Of a stretch of 64,000 nt of DNA, positions 1 through 10,564 are shown one piece after another (positions within the stretch are counted from its first letter, which is position 1; each line of letters begins with the position of its first letter). The position numbers and the translations under genes were made by a program. Origin of the DNA: Podospora pseudocomata (Eukaryota; Ascomycota; Sordariomycetes; Sordariales; Podosporaceae); the NCBI RefSeq assembly GCF_035222375.1, contig NC_085887.1, positions 2,889,501 to 2,953,500 of the forward strand. Reading direction: 5' to 3'. The notes beneath the pieces are model-generated. The model saw only the letters and a list, made by a program, of their open reading frames with translations. It was not told the DNA's origin and ran no database searches.

Positions 1-378
1 AGTATGCACAACCTAGCATTAACATACCAGTCACAAGGCCGGTGGAAGGAGACCGAATTACTACAACTGCAAGTAGTGGAAATTCAAAAGAGGGTTCTAC
101 GAGAAGAACATCCCGATACATTGGCTAGTATGCACAACCTGGCCTTAACATACCAGTCACAAGGCCGGTGGAAGGAGGCCGAATTACTACAACTGCAAGT
201 ACTGGAAATTGCAAAAAGGGTTCTAGGAGAAGAACATCCCGATACATTGGCTAGTATGCACAACCTGGCCTTAGCTTGGAGGGGTCTGGGGCGGCCTAAT
301 GATGCGTTAGAGCTGCTTGAAGAATGCCTTTGTCTGAGAGAGAAAGTGCTTGGGTTAGATAATCATGTGACCATTAAC
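1..378 (+). repeat. 126 bp in-frame TPR-encoding tandem repeat
   Basis: Unit 1 (1-126) and unit 2 (127-252) differ at about 8 of 126 positions by eye, roughly 94% identical. The unit at 253-378 keeps only its first 20 or so bases at high identity. The period of 42 codons preserves the reading frame. High DNA identity between neighbouring units and a diverged edge unit is the pattern of recently exchanged repeats in fungal STAND genes. Confidence 0.85.
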
Positions 379-951
379 ACACAAGCGGAAATAGTTTGGT
401 TATATATGAAGCAAGGTCGATTCCCTGAGGCTGAAAGAATACAAGCGGGAGTGCTAGGAAAGCGGAAAAGAATATTGGGAGAAGAACATCTTGACACACT
501 GATTAGCATGACTAACCTCGCACATACTTGGAAGGTCATGGGTCGCCTTGAGGCAGCTGTAGAGTTGATGCAGGAGTGTGTTCGCCTCCGTCAGAAGGTC
601 TTGGGCTCGGATCATCCCGATACCGTCGAAAGTTTGTCGGCACTGGAAGAATGGCAGGATTTGAAAGGCGAAGGCGGTGGCAACGGGAACACACACGGCA
701 ATTCTGAGGCAAACGCTGCAATGAAGAGCGGTGAGAACGCCGATGGGAGCAGCAGTCACCACGAAGACGCCGATAACGGCACGGATGACGATGCTGGTTA
801 CGAGGGCCACGAGAACGGGAACAAGGCTGGCCAGAGCTCAGAATCTCAGCAATGTCAGGCCACTAGGGACGGGGATGAGAAAAGGCAACATCGGGGACGG
901 AATCCAAGATGGCGAGGGGCGGCGCAGCAGCGAAGATGGGAACACAGTTGA
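1..951 (+). CDS. C-terminal part of a TPR-repeat STAND/NLR-like protein (5' end outside window)
   Basis: The frame is open from the first base to TGA at 949-951, so this is the 3' end of a gene starting left of the window. It encodes kinesin-light-chain-type tetratricopeptide repeats of 42 residues (signatures MHNLALTYQSQGRWKEAE and LGEEHPDTLAS). Two nearly identical units are followed by three more diverged ones up to about residue 215. A Gly/Asn/Asp/Glu-rich low-complexity tail of roughly 100 residues follows. In filamentous fungi such repeats usually form the C-terminal sensor of NB-ARC or NACHT STAND proteins of the allorecognition/NLR class, often with an N-terminal effector domain; neither of those parts is visible here. 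The family assignment is firm for TPR. NLR membership is an inference from repeat type and repeat homogeneity; a stand-alone TPR protein is the alternative. Confidence 0.8.
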   Translation, partial: SMHNLALTYQSQGRWKETELLQLQVVEIQKRVLREEHPDTLASMHNLALTYQSQGRWKEAELLQLQVLEIAKRVLGEEHPDTLASMHNLALAWRGLGRPNDALELLEECLCLREKVLGLDNHVTINTQAEIVWLYMKQGRFPEAERIQAGVLGKRKRILGEEHLDTLISMTNLAHTWKVMGRLEAAVELMQECVRLRQKVLGSDHPDTVESLSALEEWQDLKGEGGGNGNTHGNSEANAAMKSGENADGSSSHHEDADNGTDDDAGYEGHENGNKAGQSSESQQCQATRDGDEKRQHRGRNPRWRGAAQQRRWEHS

Positions 952-1755
952 GGCTGACGAAAGTGGATATGGGCCTGGGCCAGAACGTTTCTAGGAATAT
1001 TATCAGGATGAACAGGGAGGGCTGGAGCAGAGCTTTGTGTAATAGCTAACGCCACTTGAGGAACTACTTAGGAAAGGAGGGGACGACAGGTATCGTGGAA
1101 TACTCGGTTTCCTTCTTTTATTCTGATGTTTTTCAGCTTTTGACAGTATGTTTCAGGGCCACATACCTATATCGTGGATTTCATTCTGTAGCTTAATTGT
1201 GTGTATCACGCTTAGGTAGCCATAGCTAATGACAAAATATTGTGTGGCCCGGAACCATACCTTCGTCATCACCAACAATCGATATTCCGTACCACTTCCA
1301 GCCAGCTTTGCTCGGCTTCTTGCTGTTGCTACTTCAACAGGGACTGTAATGGAGCTGATGTACTTACTGCTGGTACTCTTTTGACCAGAGCAATATACGT
1401 TTCTTGGACACGATAGAAACGTCGAAGACCGTAAAGACAGGGGGGCATTGCAAAGGCAGCCTTTAGATTTTACTAAGTCGACATGATGTCAACTGGTACA
1501 GGTGATGATAGTAATCTGTTCCATTCTCCCTAACATAACATACACTATTCCTCTTCAAACCCAACTTCACTCTTCCCAAGCCAAAAACCAACGCCCTAAC
1601 AATACCCCATCTCTTCTAACCCCCCACCAAAAACCCCAATCATAATCCTAACAATACCCTATCTGTCTTTCCTTACAGCAATCAATCCAGAATCAAAAGA
1701 AAAACGACCCCCAAATAATAAAAACTCCAAGTTAACAAAACCCTTCCCCCACCAT
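952..1755. other. convergent intergenic region
   Basis: It lies between the 3' ends of the TPR gene and the minus-strand gene at 1756-4073. No convincing reading frame or RNA gene is visible. The stretch from about 1530 to 1750 is A/C-rich on the plus strand and probably holds the 3' untranslated region of the minus-strand gene. Confidence 0.5.
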
Positions 1756-4073
1756 CTAATACCCCTGCCCACCACTCTCACCCCCCGACCCAGAAATCAT
1801 CAAACTAGCCCTCTTCTGCCTAACAGCCATCTTCTCCTTCCACTCTCGTCCCAGAGCCCTACTCCGTTCCGCAGCCTGCTCCCTCGCCATCTTGGCCGCC
1901 TGCTCCCTCTCCTTCCTCTCCCTCTCCCTCTCCAAAGTAAAAGAATTATCCCTCTTGAAAATCTCCTTCCCCCTCATCTTCTGCTGCTGCACATCCTCCT
2001 GGCTCACAGTGGTAGTAGTGCTGCTCCTCTTCCCACTACTGCTAGCAGCAGAAGTGGCCGACGTCCCCCTGCTAGAAGAACCCGCTCCCCCAGCAGAAGG
2101 AGCAGCAAGAGATGTCCGACCTCTAGTCGTCGTTGCCGTCGTGGTCGTCAGAGACACAGCCGCCGCTGACCGTGTCGAAGCAGCCACCGTGCTAGAAGCA
2201 TACCCACCCCCAGTAACAGCAATGGAATGCCTCATTCTCGCCGCAGAAGCTGACGTAGGCGCAGTAGCAGTCGAGGTATGCGTCGGCGTCGTCGCCTGTC
2301 CCCCAGCCTCCATCCTAGCCTGCCTCGCCCGGCTAGTAGCCGTCTCCCGAACTGAATTTCCCCCACTGCTGCCAATAACACTCGCACGAATTGGTCTAGC
2401 CTTAAATTCCCTCCTCTTTTTCTCCTCCTCTTCTTGCGCCTTCAGCCGCGCCTCGCGTTCCTCCCTCTTCCGCCGTGAAATCACCTCCCCAGGCAACTCA
2501 AACGTCGGACGTGTCAACGGCTTGCTAGACTTGGCATGCGGCTTGCTGGGCGAGAATTGCGCGGCAATAGCGGCAGCTTCTTCGGCAGAAACCTGCTGAG
2601 AGAGCCTCGCGGCGCGCTGTTCCTTGAGGCGACGGGCGACAGCCTCACCAGGGAGTTCAAAGGCCGGGACGGTGGGTGCTCTGCTAGATTTCACCGTGGC
2701 CTTGGGAGGCAGCAGACTAGAAGGACGGGCAATAGAGCGGCGGGCTGTAGAGGTGTTGGCGGCGGTCTTGGAGGTAGAAGCAGGCTTGTCATCCTCCCTA
2801 GCCAATGACGCCGACGTCGACTTCCGGACCGACGAGCTGCGTTCAGCTGTGCTGCGTGTACGGGTAGTAGTGTGAGTAGTGGGAGTAGTAGTAGTCGACG
2901 CTCTAATAGTCGAGGCCCGTCTTGTCGACGTTGAGGGCTGCGGCTGAACAGGAGCCTCAGGAATAGACTCAAGAACCGGCTCGGTGGCCAACTCAGGGGA
3001 AACCACCCTTTCCAACTGAGCCACCTCATTAAGGGCCTCAAGTTCCTCCTCAAGCTTATCAAGTTCCTCAACCGAGTCCTCAATCCTCGAAAGCGGCCTA
3101 GCAGGCTGCGGCGACGGCAAAGGAGACAAGTGTTCCATGCCCATCAACGACTCACCAACCTTGATACTCAACACCGACTTTGGCCTCTCCTCCTGCCCCT
3201 CCGGCTGCAGATTCTCCTCCCCGCCCCTCAAAACAGTCGAGTTCCCCTCCTGCGAAACATTCGCAACAACACTGCTATCCGCCTCCTCCACAACAACAGA
3301 CTGCTCCACAGCAGACATCTCCTCTTCACTCTCCACCCGAGTAGCTAAAAGGGTATACCTGTTAGTGAGCGAGCCACCATGGTCGACAGAAGCGCCATCA
3401 GACTGCGTCCTGTGATGGATAAGGTTACACCCAAACAAGACATTCTTCCCGCCGCCGCCGCTGCCCAGGTCGGATTCTTGGTCTTCTCCGTCATGGGAAT
3501 CACCGAGAGACCGGTTTCCCACCCGGCGGCGCGACTTGCTGCGAAACGGGAGCGGAATCGTAAGAAGCCATTCGAACTGACCTTCCTGGTGCTTTCTTAT
3601 CTGCTCCAAGTTGTTGGGGAGCCGGTGCTCGGCTTGGGCTAGGGGGTTGTTGTGCTTGAAGTCTACATCAACCAAGAATTAGCATTGACTCTGTAAAAAG
3701 TCTCAAGACAGTGAAACTCACCGTCAGAGGCAACAGTCGTCTCGCTGCCGTTGGTGGTGGCAGAAATCACACGGTGCTTGTCAAAAAAAGGATGATCGTA
3801 TTCAATGTTGTTGTCAACAGACAACCGAACCCTTCGGTCCCTGGCCTTGTGTCCCTGCTGACAATTGCCTTCCTTCGAAGAGTATTCAAGATGGAGGCTG
3901 CCCAGGTCTCGGGCCAGAGAATCAATGTTGAGCGAGTTAAGATTGTGAATATCGCTCAGGACGGCGAACTTGTTGCCGAGTGGTAAGTTGGCCTTTTGCG
4001 AGAGATGGCTGTGGTCAGTGTGGATGTCAAAGTCGAGACTCGACCGATGTCTCGAGGTGGTGGTGGCCATCAT
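1756..4073 (-). CDS. conserved Ser/Thr-rich coiled-coil protein of unknown function
   Basis: Two exons, 4073-3722 and 3662-1756, flank a 59 bp intron with GTGAGT donor and TAG acceptor; the joined frame gives 752 residues. The start is the first of two adjacent ATGs. The N-terminal 120 residues are hydrophilic. The middle is Ser/Thr/Ala-rich, with a Glu-rich patch near 210-240. The motif FELPGE followed by a basic helix occurs twice, near residues 449 and 503; the second copy runs through a Lys/Glu-rich coiled coil into FKARPIRAS. A last basic helix (about 680-738) starts with GKEIFKRDNSF. FKARP-type motifs next to basic helices resemble the microtubule-binding C-terminus of TPX2 proteins, so a microtubule-associated role is possible but unproven. 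I recall fungal proteins with this motif set labelled 'carboxylesterase family', but no esterase motif is visible here. I do not recognise a characterised orthologue. Confidence 0.75.
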
Positions 4074-5008
4074 TGTTCTTTAAATCGCAGCAATAAACCG
4101 ACGAAATATGCCAAGGCTAGCCACAGGGTCTCAGACCTCAAAGCACACGATGCCCCCAAGAGTGTGAAAGGCCAGGGGGGTCGGAATGCAATTTCGCGGT
4201 TAATCAGCGGACGATTGGTCAGTGCCGAGGGCGAGGGGTCGAGACTCTGGGGAAAATCAGATGGAAAGATATCGTTCAGTTATCAGTTGATCAAGAATGC
4301 TGGGTAGCAATTGGAGCGTAGTGCTCAAAAGACAGCAAAAGCAATATGGACGAGAGAACGTATGTGTAGATTGTGTGTATGGTGTTGATGGGAAAAGAGG
4401 ACATCTCCAGAGGACTGGCAGTCTCTTGTTTACTTTCCAGCAACGCGTCGGGGAGGGGCGTCCCTCTTTGCCTTCTCCCGTCCTTCCCCTCTGTGCCTTC
4501 TTGTCTCGTGTAGACAAGGCATGATGGGCATACTGCATCTCCCACTCTGCAGCTTCCCCTCCCTTCCAAAGGAGCAGCAGCACAGCTCCCGCAACCCCAT
4601 CATCAAACACCCCACCAGAACCGTTCTCGGTCCCAAGTGACGATACCCCACCTGCAATTCCGCCGGAGTCCCTGTCCCTGTTGCACATCATTCGGATTTG
4701 CACCCAAAGAGGCTAGACTTAATGTTCCCGTCGTTGTGATGGCTGACTAAGGAACGCGAGAATGACGCGCCTTGCTTGGCAGAATGTACCCCGCCTTGTC
4801 TCTGGTCTTATCGGCTTGAGGCACAGCAACCTGGATCGATCGATATGATATCGATATTGTAGGTTATGCATCCAACAGAGACCAATCGACCTCTAATCCA
4901 TACATATGACAGTCCATCCTTGACCATGCTTTCAGGTGTGATGTGACCGGCTGTGGATTGCAAGGAGGAGAGGCCAACCCAGTGTGATTCTCTCATGTCG
5001 CAACGGTT
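4074..5008. other. intergenic region upstream of the coiled-coil gene
   Basis: It contains the promoter and leader of the minus-strand gene at 1756-4073 and the 3' flank of dad2. Only short, compositionally poor reading frames occur in it and none looks coding. Confidence 0.5.
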
Positions 5009-5544
5009 TCAGCCTGATTCCTGCTCTTCAGCTGCGCCCTCCGCATGTGCTTGTAGAGCAGGAGCATGTTCGGTCGGGATCCGGACGAGTGTCTGTGGCA
5101 AGGGCGTTGTGTCTTCGGCTTCGGGGTTGGGCTTGGGAAGTTTCGCTGCTGCCAGTTAGTGCTGCCCCATTCCGACAGGAAGGGAACTCGGAGAGATATG
5201 CATACCCGATGCCATGTTGATCGCCCTCAGCACATTATGCCAATTAGCGAAGACCAGAGCAATGGCTGCCAGAAAGTCAGTAACTTGGGCAGGATCAAGC
5301 CAGCCACAGCCCAACAAGACAACACACCTTCCGTTCCGTCTGAGAGAGTTCCTAGCTTCTGTTCAAGAGCCTCCATCTGTGACGCAACTGCAGCACTCAA
5401 ATCCCGGAGCTCTTTAAGGTTCTCAAGTTCGGCCTTCTTCTCGTTCACTCGTGCCACCAGAGCTGGAGACTGGCCCCCCGCGCCAGGCCCGAGAGAGGGC
5501 TGTCGCATGTGGGATGGGAAACTTCGGGTTGGGTAGCCGGACAT
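5009..5544 (-). CDS. dad2: DASH/Dam1 complex subunit Dad2
   Basis: Three exons, 5544-5328, 5265-5206 and 5145-5009, give 137 residues, typical for Dad2. Introns are 62 bp (GTGTGT...CAG) and 60 bp (GTATGC...CAG), and both junctions restore codons inside conserved sequence. The core reads NEKKAELENLKELRDLSAAV, followed by a second helix with SQMEALEQKLGTLSDGTE, then ANWHNVLRAINMASAKLPKP across the second and third exons. This is the Dad2 signature. Dad2 is one of the small subunits of the DASH ring that couples kinetochores to spindle microtubules. The first ATG in a good context (5544) begins MSGYPTR; an upstream in-frame extension has no ATG. The acidic Pro/Glu tail (about residues 100-137) is a normal variable end. 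It is divergently paired with shugoshin over 487 bp. Confidence 0.93.
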
Positions 5545-6031
5545 CTTAGCGATCCGAGGTGTTGGCAACGAGGCAATCAAGTCGAAGAGACAGTTGTCGA
5601 GGTTAGGTACAGATACTGAAATGATTATTCGTGCAGTTCACACATGTCAGTAGCGGACTCGTTTTCTGAGGTGTGTTGGCATCTGGAAGTGGAGCAGAGC
5701 TCGGCTTTGGAGCCAGCCAAAAACGGTTGCCAGTCAACACAAGTCTCGAGTGGTCCGTGCATAGTGCAATGCTATGCTTCTTTAGGAAGTGAAGTAAACA
5801 CTGAGCAGAAATGACAAGCAAATTATCCATGTAACTTCGTCAGTGTCACCGCCCTTCCCGACTTTTCGCACCTTCAAATCCACCTGCCGACCACCCGCCG
5901 ACCACCGGAATCGCGTCGCCTGCGACCCTACAATCCTCGAATACCGCCCCGCCGGTCTTTTTTCAGTGAGAGCCTGTCTCACCAGCACACTGGAAACAAC
6001 CTCGAGCTGTTTTGCTCGAACAACATGCACA
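5545..6031. promoter_or_regulatory. bidirectional promoter between dad2 and shugoshin
   Basis: This 487 bp is all that separates the start codons of the two divergent genes, so both must draw their core promoters from it. A direct repeat GCCGACCACC occurs twice around 5886-5906, next to TCGCGTCGC at 5911-5919. The latter resembles the CGCG core bound by MBF-type G1/S regulators. The element assignment is tentative. Confidence 0.5.
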
Positions 6032-8137
6032 ATGGCCCGACTCAATGAGCCACCTGTGTCTGCTACCGACGGCAATCTGGAGATCTGTATGCTCTTCCAC
6101 CCGTTGTCTGCCATGATTCTGTGTCGCTGACATTTATCTTGTGTAGTACGTCGAAAGTTTTTACGGCAAAACCGAGACATCGCCAGAATCAACTCGGATC
6201 AGTCACAGAAAATCCGTCGCCTCGAAAATGACTGCGCGTGTCTCCTGTCCGAGAATTTGGAGCTCAGAGGCCAGATACTCCGTCTGGAAAAACAACTAGA
6301 GGACAACAGCGCGCGAAGGATAGCCGACCATGCGCTCGAGATCAAGGCAAAGCTAGAGGCCCAACTCGCCGAATTTGGCGCGTTGCTAGGGAATCTGGGA
6401 GTGGAACCACCGGCGAAACGACATTCTGGTGCGGATAGGAGATTCTCAAAATCGTCGCGGCCGAGCATCTCCAGGACGCCCCCAGCGATAAGACGACGAC
6501 GAGACACCAATGTGGACGCAGAGACCTTGGCTGCCCAGGAGGGGAGGATGCCGCCGATATACGAGAACAAGAGCTATCAAAGAGCGACCATGAACAGCGA
6601 GGAGATTATGGCCTTGTGTGCTGCTGCTGCCGACACGAGTGCGGATTCATTGGATCTAGGACCACCGCCTGTTTCGCGGTTTATCGATGAGGAGCCAGTG
6701 AAGAAATCTTCGCCAATCCGAAAATTCGATGACGGACAGCTGAATTTGTCATCGCCACCCAAACTCGATTTGACCAAGAAACTGGAGGCCAGCCCAGAAC
6801 CGAGCAAGATGGTAGAGACCTTGCCCATGAAGGATGTTCAGCCTGAAAAGAGACCACAGTCTTTTGAGCAGCAGCCACCAACACCACCTACGCAAACAAT
6901 AAGGGCGGGAGCGAAGAGGAAATATGGCGACGAAAATAATATCCAGGCTACGTTGGACCAAACAGCCAAGGCACTCAAAGACGTGGTAGCTGCTGAAAAG
7001 GCTCTCCCAGCCGGCGATATCTTTCAGAAGCGTAGGAGCATCAAGGAATTGCCAGCGAGCAAGAGGGACAGGGCAAGGGCACCATTATCTGCAAAAAGCA
7101 CGAACGAGGATTTCATGTCACCCAAGAAGATGGCGATCAAGCCAAAGCCGGTTGAGGAACCAAAGAAGGAAAAGGGGCCAGAACCGAAAGAAAATAAGGA
7201 ACAACCTAAAGCACGGAAACCAACAGTTCCCGCGATCCAAGTCCCGCCAGTCGCCCTCCCGCCTCCAACAGTCCTATCCGTCATCGCCGAACCAGAGGCA
7301 CCGCTCCCTATGTCAATTCTCGCCTCCCCAACAACACCCGGCCGACCCTCCTCCGTCGAGCCACTTCCCCATGATACCCCACCACCAGCACATATCTCCT
7401 CCGAGGGTGAGACCTCCCGCCCAAGCCGCCGCGCGCGCCCAGCAATAAGCTACGCTGAACCTAACCTCCGGGATAAAATGCGTCGCCCTACCAAGGAATT
7501 ATTCGATGCCGTCTCTGGCGAGGGGAAATTCCACCGCCCTAGTACTTCGGCAAATCCCAACCCAACATCAGCTCCTACCTCCTCTGCTAAGCCAAGGTCT
7601 GAATCAACCGTTACATCCAGCGGGGGGCTCTCAGCCAGCGTCCACAAACCACCTCCCACTGTTAGTCCCCTTGCAGCGAAACAATCAATGCAAATAGACA
7701 ACATAACCTACGACAGAAGGAAACGCCCCTCTCTTGCGATTCGCGAGCCTGAGCCGCCGGCAGAACAACAACCAGAAATCGACCCGTATGACTTTGCCAG
7801 CACATCCACCTCAACACTAAGTCTAGCGTCACCACCACCACAACCGAAGCGGGCGGCAAGGAAATCAAGTATGGCTGCTCAGGCGGCGTTACATAAAATG
7901 CAGCTAGAGGAGGAGAGGGAGGCGGATGTGGAGAGCGGGACGCATAGGCCGAGGGCGAGGAAGGCGAGGGCGTCGATGTTGGCGCCGAAGAAGAGTGCGT
8001 TTTTGGGGGAGTATGTCGAGGAGAGCTCGGTTGGTACGGTGGGGGATGAGAGTACGGGATCTGTGGAGAGTGGGAGTGGTGGGAAGGGGAAGGGAAAACA
8101 AGGGGTTGTGGATAGGAGGAGGAGTATGATGCTTTGA
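6032..8137 (+). CDS. sgo1: shugoshin, centromeric cohesin protector
   Basis: Exon 1 (6032-6086) and exon 2 (6147-8137) flank a 60 bp intron (GTATGC...TAG); the product is 681 residues. The N-terminal domain (about residues 18-95) is the shugoshin coiled coil, beginning LRRKFLRQNRDIARINSDQS across the splice junction; in the family this helix dimerises and binds PP2A. The long middle is disordered and rich in Pro, Ser and Lys. The conserved basic C-terminal motif lies near residues 438-470 (SRRARPAISY followed by a basic NLRDKMRRPTKEL-type stretch). In the family this motif binds histone H2A phosphorylated by Bub1. Shugoshin recruits PP2A to centromeres, protects Rec8/Scc1 cohesin from cleavage and senses tension. 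After the basic motif the C-terminal 200 residues are low complexity. Whether it corresponds to Sgo1 or Sgo2 of fission yeast cannot be decided here. Confidence 0.92.
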
Positions 8138-8645
8138 TTTTTGGGTGCATTTGCTTGACTGGAGTTTGGGGGGCAAAGTGTTGGGGGTTTCTGGGATAGG
8201 AAATGGCATTTTGGGAATTGGGAGTTTGACGACAAATTGTGTTAGGTTTCGTTCTTGTCGTTCTTTAACAACAAATGGGGAGGGGGAAATGGTTGCTGGA
8301 TGATACCAATTTTGTTTTGCTTGTGAATCGTTATTGGGTTGTTAAATATCAATCATTTGAAAGACTACCGTAACTGATGTTACTTTTTGGTATGTTTGAA
8401 ATGAGCATGATTCGAAGTATTAGGTAATATTTTGATATTGTTTGGAACCCCTTTTCAAAGAGCTCTCTCTCTCTTGAGCTGAGTTGGATGACTGCAATGC
8501 CCAAACAGCTCAGGCACAACCCATCTTTCACGCTTTGCTTGCTGTACAGCAGCAACGCTCCATAACCACTCAAACGCTCCTCTTTTCTAGATCCGGTACC
8601 GTATTCCCTACTCCCTCAACTCTGTCTCTCTCATTTTCCCGGGTA
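8138..8645. other. convergent intergenic region
   Basis: It is the 508 bp between the 3' ends of shugoshin (plus) and vps29 (minus). It should hold both 3' untranslated regions; no additional gene is visible. Confidence 0.5.
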
Positions 8646-9405
8646 TCATGGACCAGTTGGCTCAACCGGCTTGGTATACGTCACCTTTTCCACCGCCACA
8701 TTCTCAACCCCATTTGCGTCTTTCCTCAGCTGGTAGACATATAGTGTCAACGAGATTCCTTGTACCTGTTTTCCACTGTTAGCATCTCCCCTCCTTACCA
8801 TCCCACCCCTCAAAACTTACATCCATCAAACAAAAGCTCGGCACCATCTCCTCCTCCCCCTCCCCCTCCCCATCCGCCCAATCCGTCGAGAACGCCCCCG
8901 TCGCCGTCCCTGGGTTGATAAAGAACTTGTCCATGTACTCAAAGCACTCGAATTTATGAGTGCCGCCCCAGCAGAGGACGTCGACGTCAAGTTTGTTGGC
9001 CTCTGCGAGTAGGAGGTCGGGCTCGGAGCTGACGAGGGTGAAGCCTTCGAGGAAGCCAATGCGGACGCCGCCGTGGGTGACGACTTGAGTCAAAGGGAGG
9101 GAGGTGGCTTCGACATCCATGCGGCCTTTGACGATTTTGAGGTCGGGGGAGATGGAGCGGAGGTATTCGTAGGTTGACTTGTCGGTTAGGTTACCTAGGC
9201 AGAGGGTTTGGGAGATTTTTCCGGGGGCGAGGAGTTTTTTGAACTGGAGGGGGAGAGGTTAGAAAGGGGTGGTTATTGAATACGGGGTTGGGGGGGGGTT
9301 GGATTGGGGGATGGGGGGAGGGAGGTAGGAGGGTACCTTTGCTGGAATGTCGAGGGCGCGGTCGGGTATGTGAAGGTCGCCGATTACTAGGATTAGGAAG
9401 GCCAT
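8646..9405 (-). CDS. vps29: retromer subunit Vps29
   Basis: Three exons, 9405-9337, 9243-8821 and 8765-8646, give 203 residues. Introns are 93 bp (GTACCC...CAG) and 55 bp (GTAAGT...CAG), both in phase 0. The fold is the MPP/metallophosphoesterase type. Visible are MAFLILVIGDLHIPDRA at the N-terminus, AKFKKLLAPGKISQTLCLGN, the VKGRMDVEAT block, GGTHKFECFEYMDKFFINPG and the closing SFCLMDVQG...LYVYQLRKD. Vps29 is part of the cargo-selective retromer trimer (with Vps35 and Vps26) that retrieves receptors from endosomes to the Golgi. The GHTH motif of active phosphatases reads GGTH, which fits the view that Vps29 is a scaffold, not an enzyme. A Gly/Glu insertion (DGEGEGEEE) makes it slightly longer than the animal protein. 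Confidence 0.95.
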
Positions 9406-10564
9406 TGTTGCGGTGGTGGATGGGTGTGAAGCGCTTCGGTGGTGGGTTGCGCTGGAGGGTTGAGCTGTTATTCTATGCGCCGCGGGCTACTGTATCGGGG
9501 GAGGTCCAGTTGGATCTTAGTTGGAAATTGAGACGCGGTGTTTAAGGTCGTCTGGACTATATCAACCGGTTTGGTATCGACCCTCGTAGCTTGATGTCTG
9601 GTTAAGTGGCAGCGTTATGTATTGGTGTTGACTGGAAGCTATCTGATGATAGCTGTCGTGGCCAGGTCTTGGCTGACTGACCACGGTGAACATCGGTCAA
9701 GGAGCGATAAGATTAGAAGACCCCTAGGCGTTGGAGGGTGATGTTGGGGCTGGGACTGCGGGGTAGCAATGACGAACGACACTCCAGCCTCCCCCACTTC
9801 TCCACAGTCCCTCTAGCGGCGAGCGGGTCCGAAGACGGCTTCTTCGCCGGACGGACCCGGCCCTGGAACAAATCCATTCTTCCATTGCACAATGTTCGGT
9901 GCAATTGGCATCAAGACGAGCATTATCAAAAGGGGCAAAGCGTCTAGAATTGGACACTTTGGCATTCGTGACTAATAGCAAACTGTAGACTTTTTCCAAC
10001 CGGGCCTAGACAACCTGGAAGCCGTTTAGGTGTTGAAACGAATCTTGTCTAGGCGGTCAGTATTTTTTGTTCATTTTTATACAAACCCAAACACCGACTT
10101 TTCTCCTTGTTGCTCTCTTCATTCCCGTCTTTTCTCCGGTGGCCCTGCTTGTCAGACTTATTTTGAATATCCCATACACATTCGTCCGTTTCTTCCGTCA
10201 TACAGAGTCCAATCACACCAAGAAACCCTTCCGTTCCCAGGTACCTGGACAGAAGACAAAGCAAGGCGTTGGATACCGTTGGTTCAGGCAAGATAAGGTA
10301 CAGAACGGTGTGGGGAGCTTGCAGACGCACATGGTGCTTATACCCGAGGTCTCCAAACTGTCGCGCTCGGCGTTCAGACGGTTAGGAATGACCCCGCCAA
10401 AAACACCGGACGCTCCCCCCGCCCGTTTATCGTTGATCTCACGACATCTTGCCCCCGTATATCCGATCAACACCCCCTACGCTGTTGAACGTCTTCCCAG
10501 CACCGTCGACACCTCACTTCTGCCCAGGATTCAAGTGCGCGAGATCACGACAACCACCCCCAAG
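9406..10564. promoter_or_regulatory. divergent intergenic region between vps29 and the aminotransferase gene
   Basis: The 1159 bp holds both promoters and leaders. From 10067 onward the frame of the aminotransferase is open upstream of its favoured ATG. A further in-frame ATG at 10331 could add 78 residues. Confidence 0.45.

Noticed and set aside
1892-2599. 235-codon plus-strand frame inside the coiled-coil gene
   Set aside because: Antisense shadow of the Ser/Thr/Ala-rich coding region; the minus strand has the coherent spliced protein.
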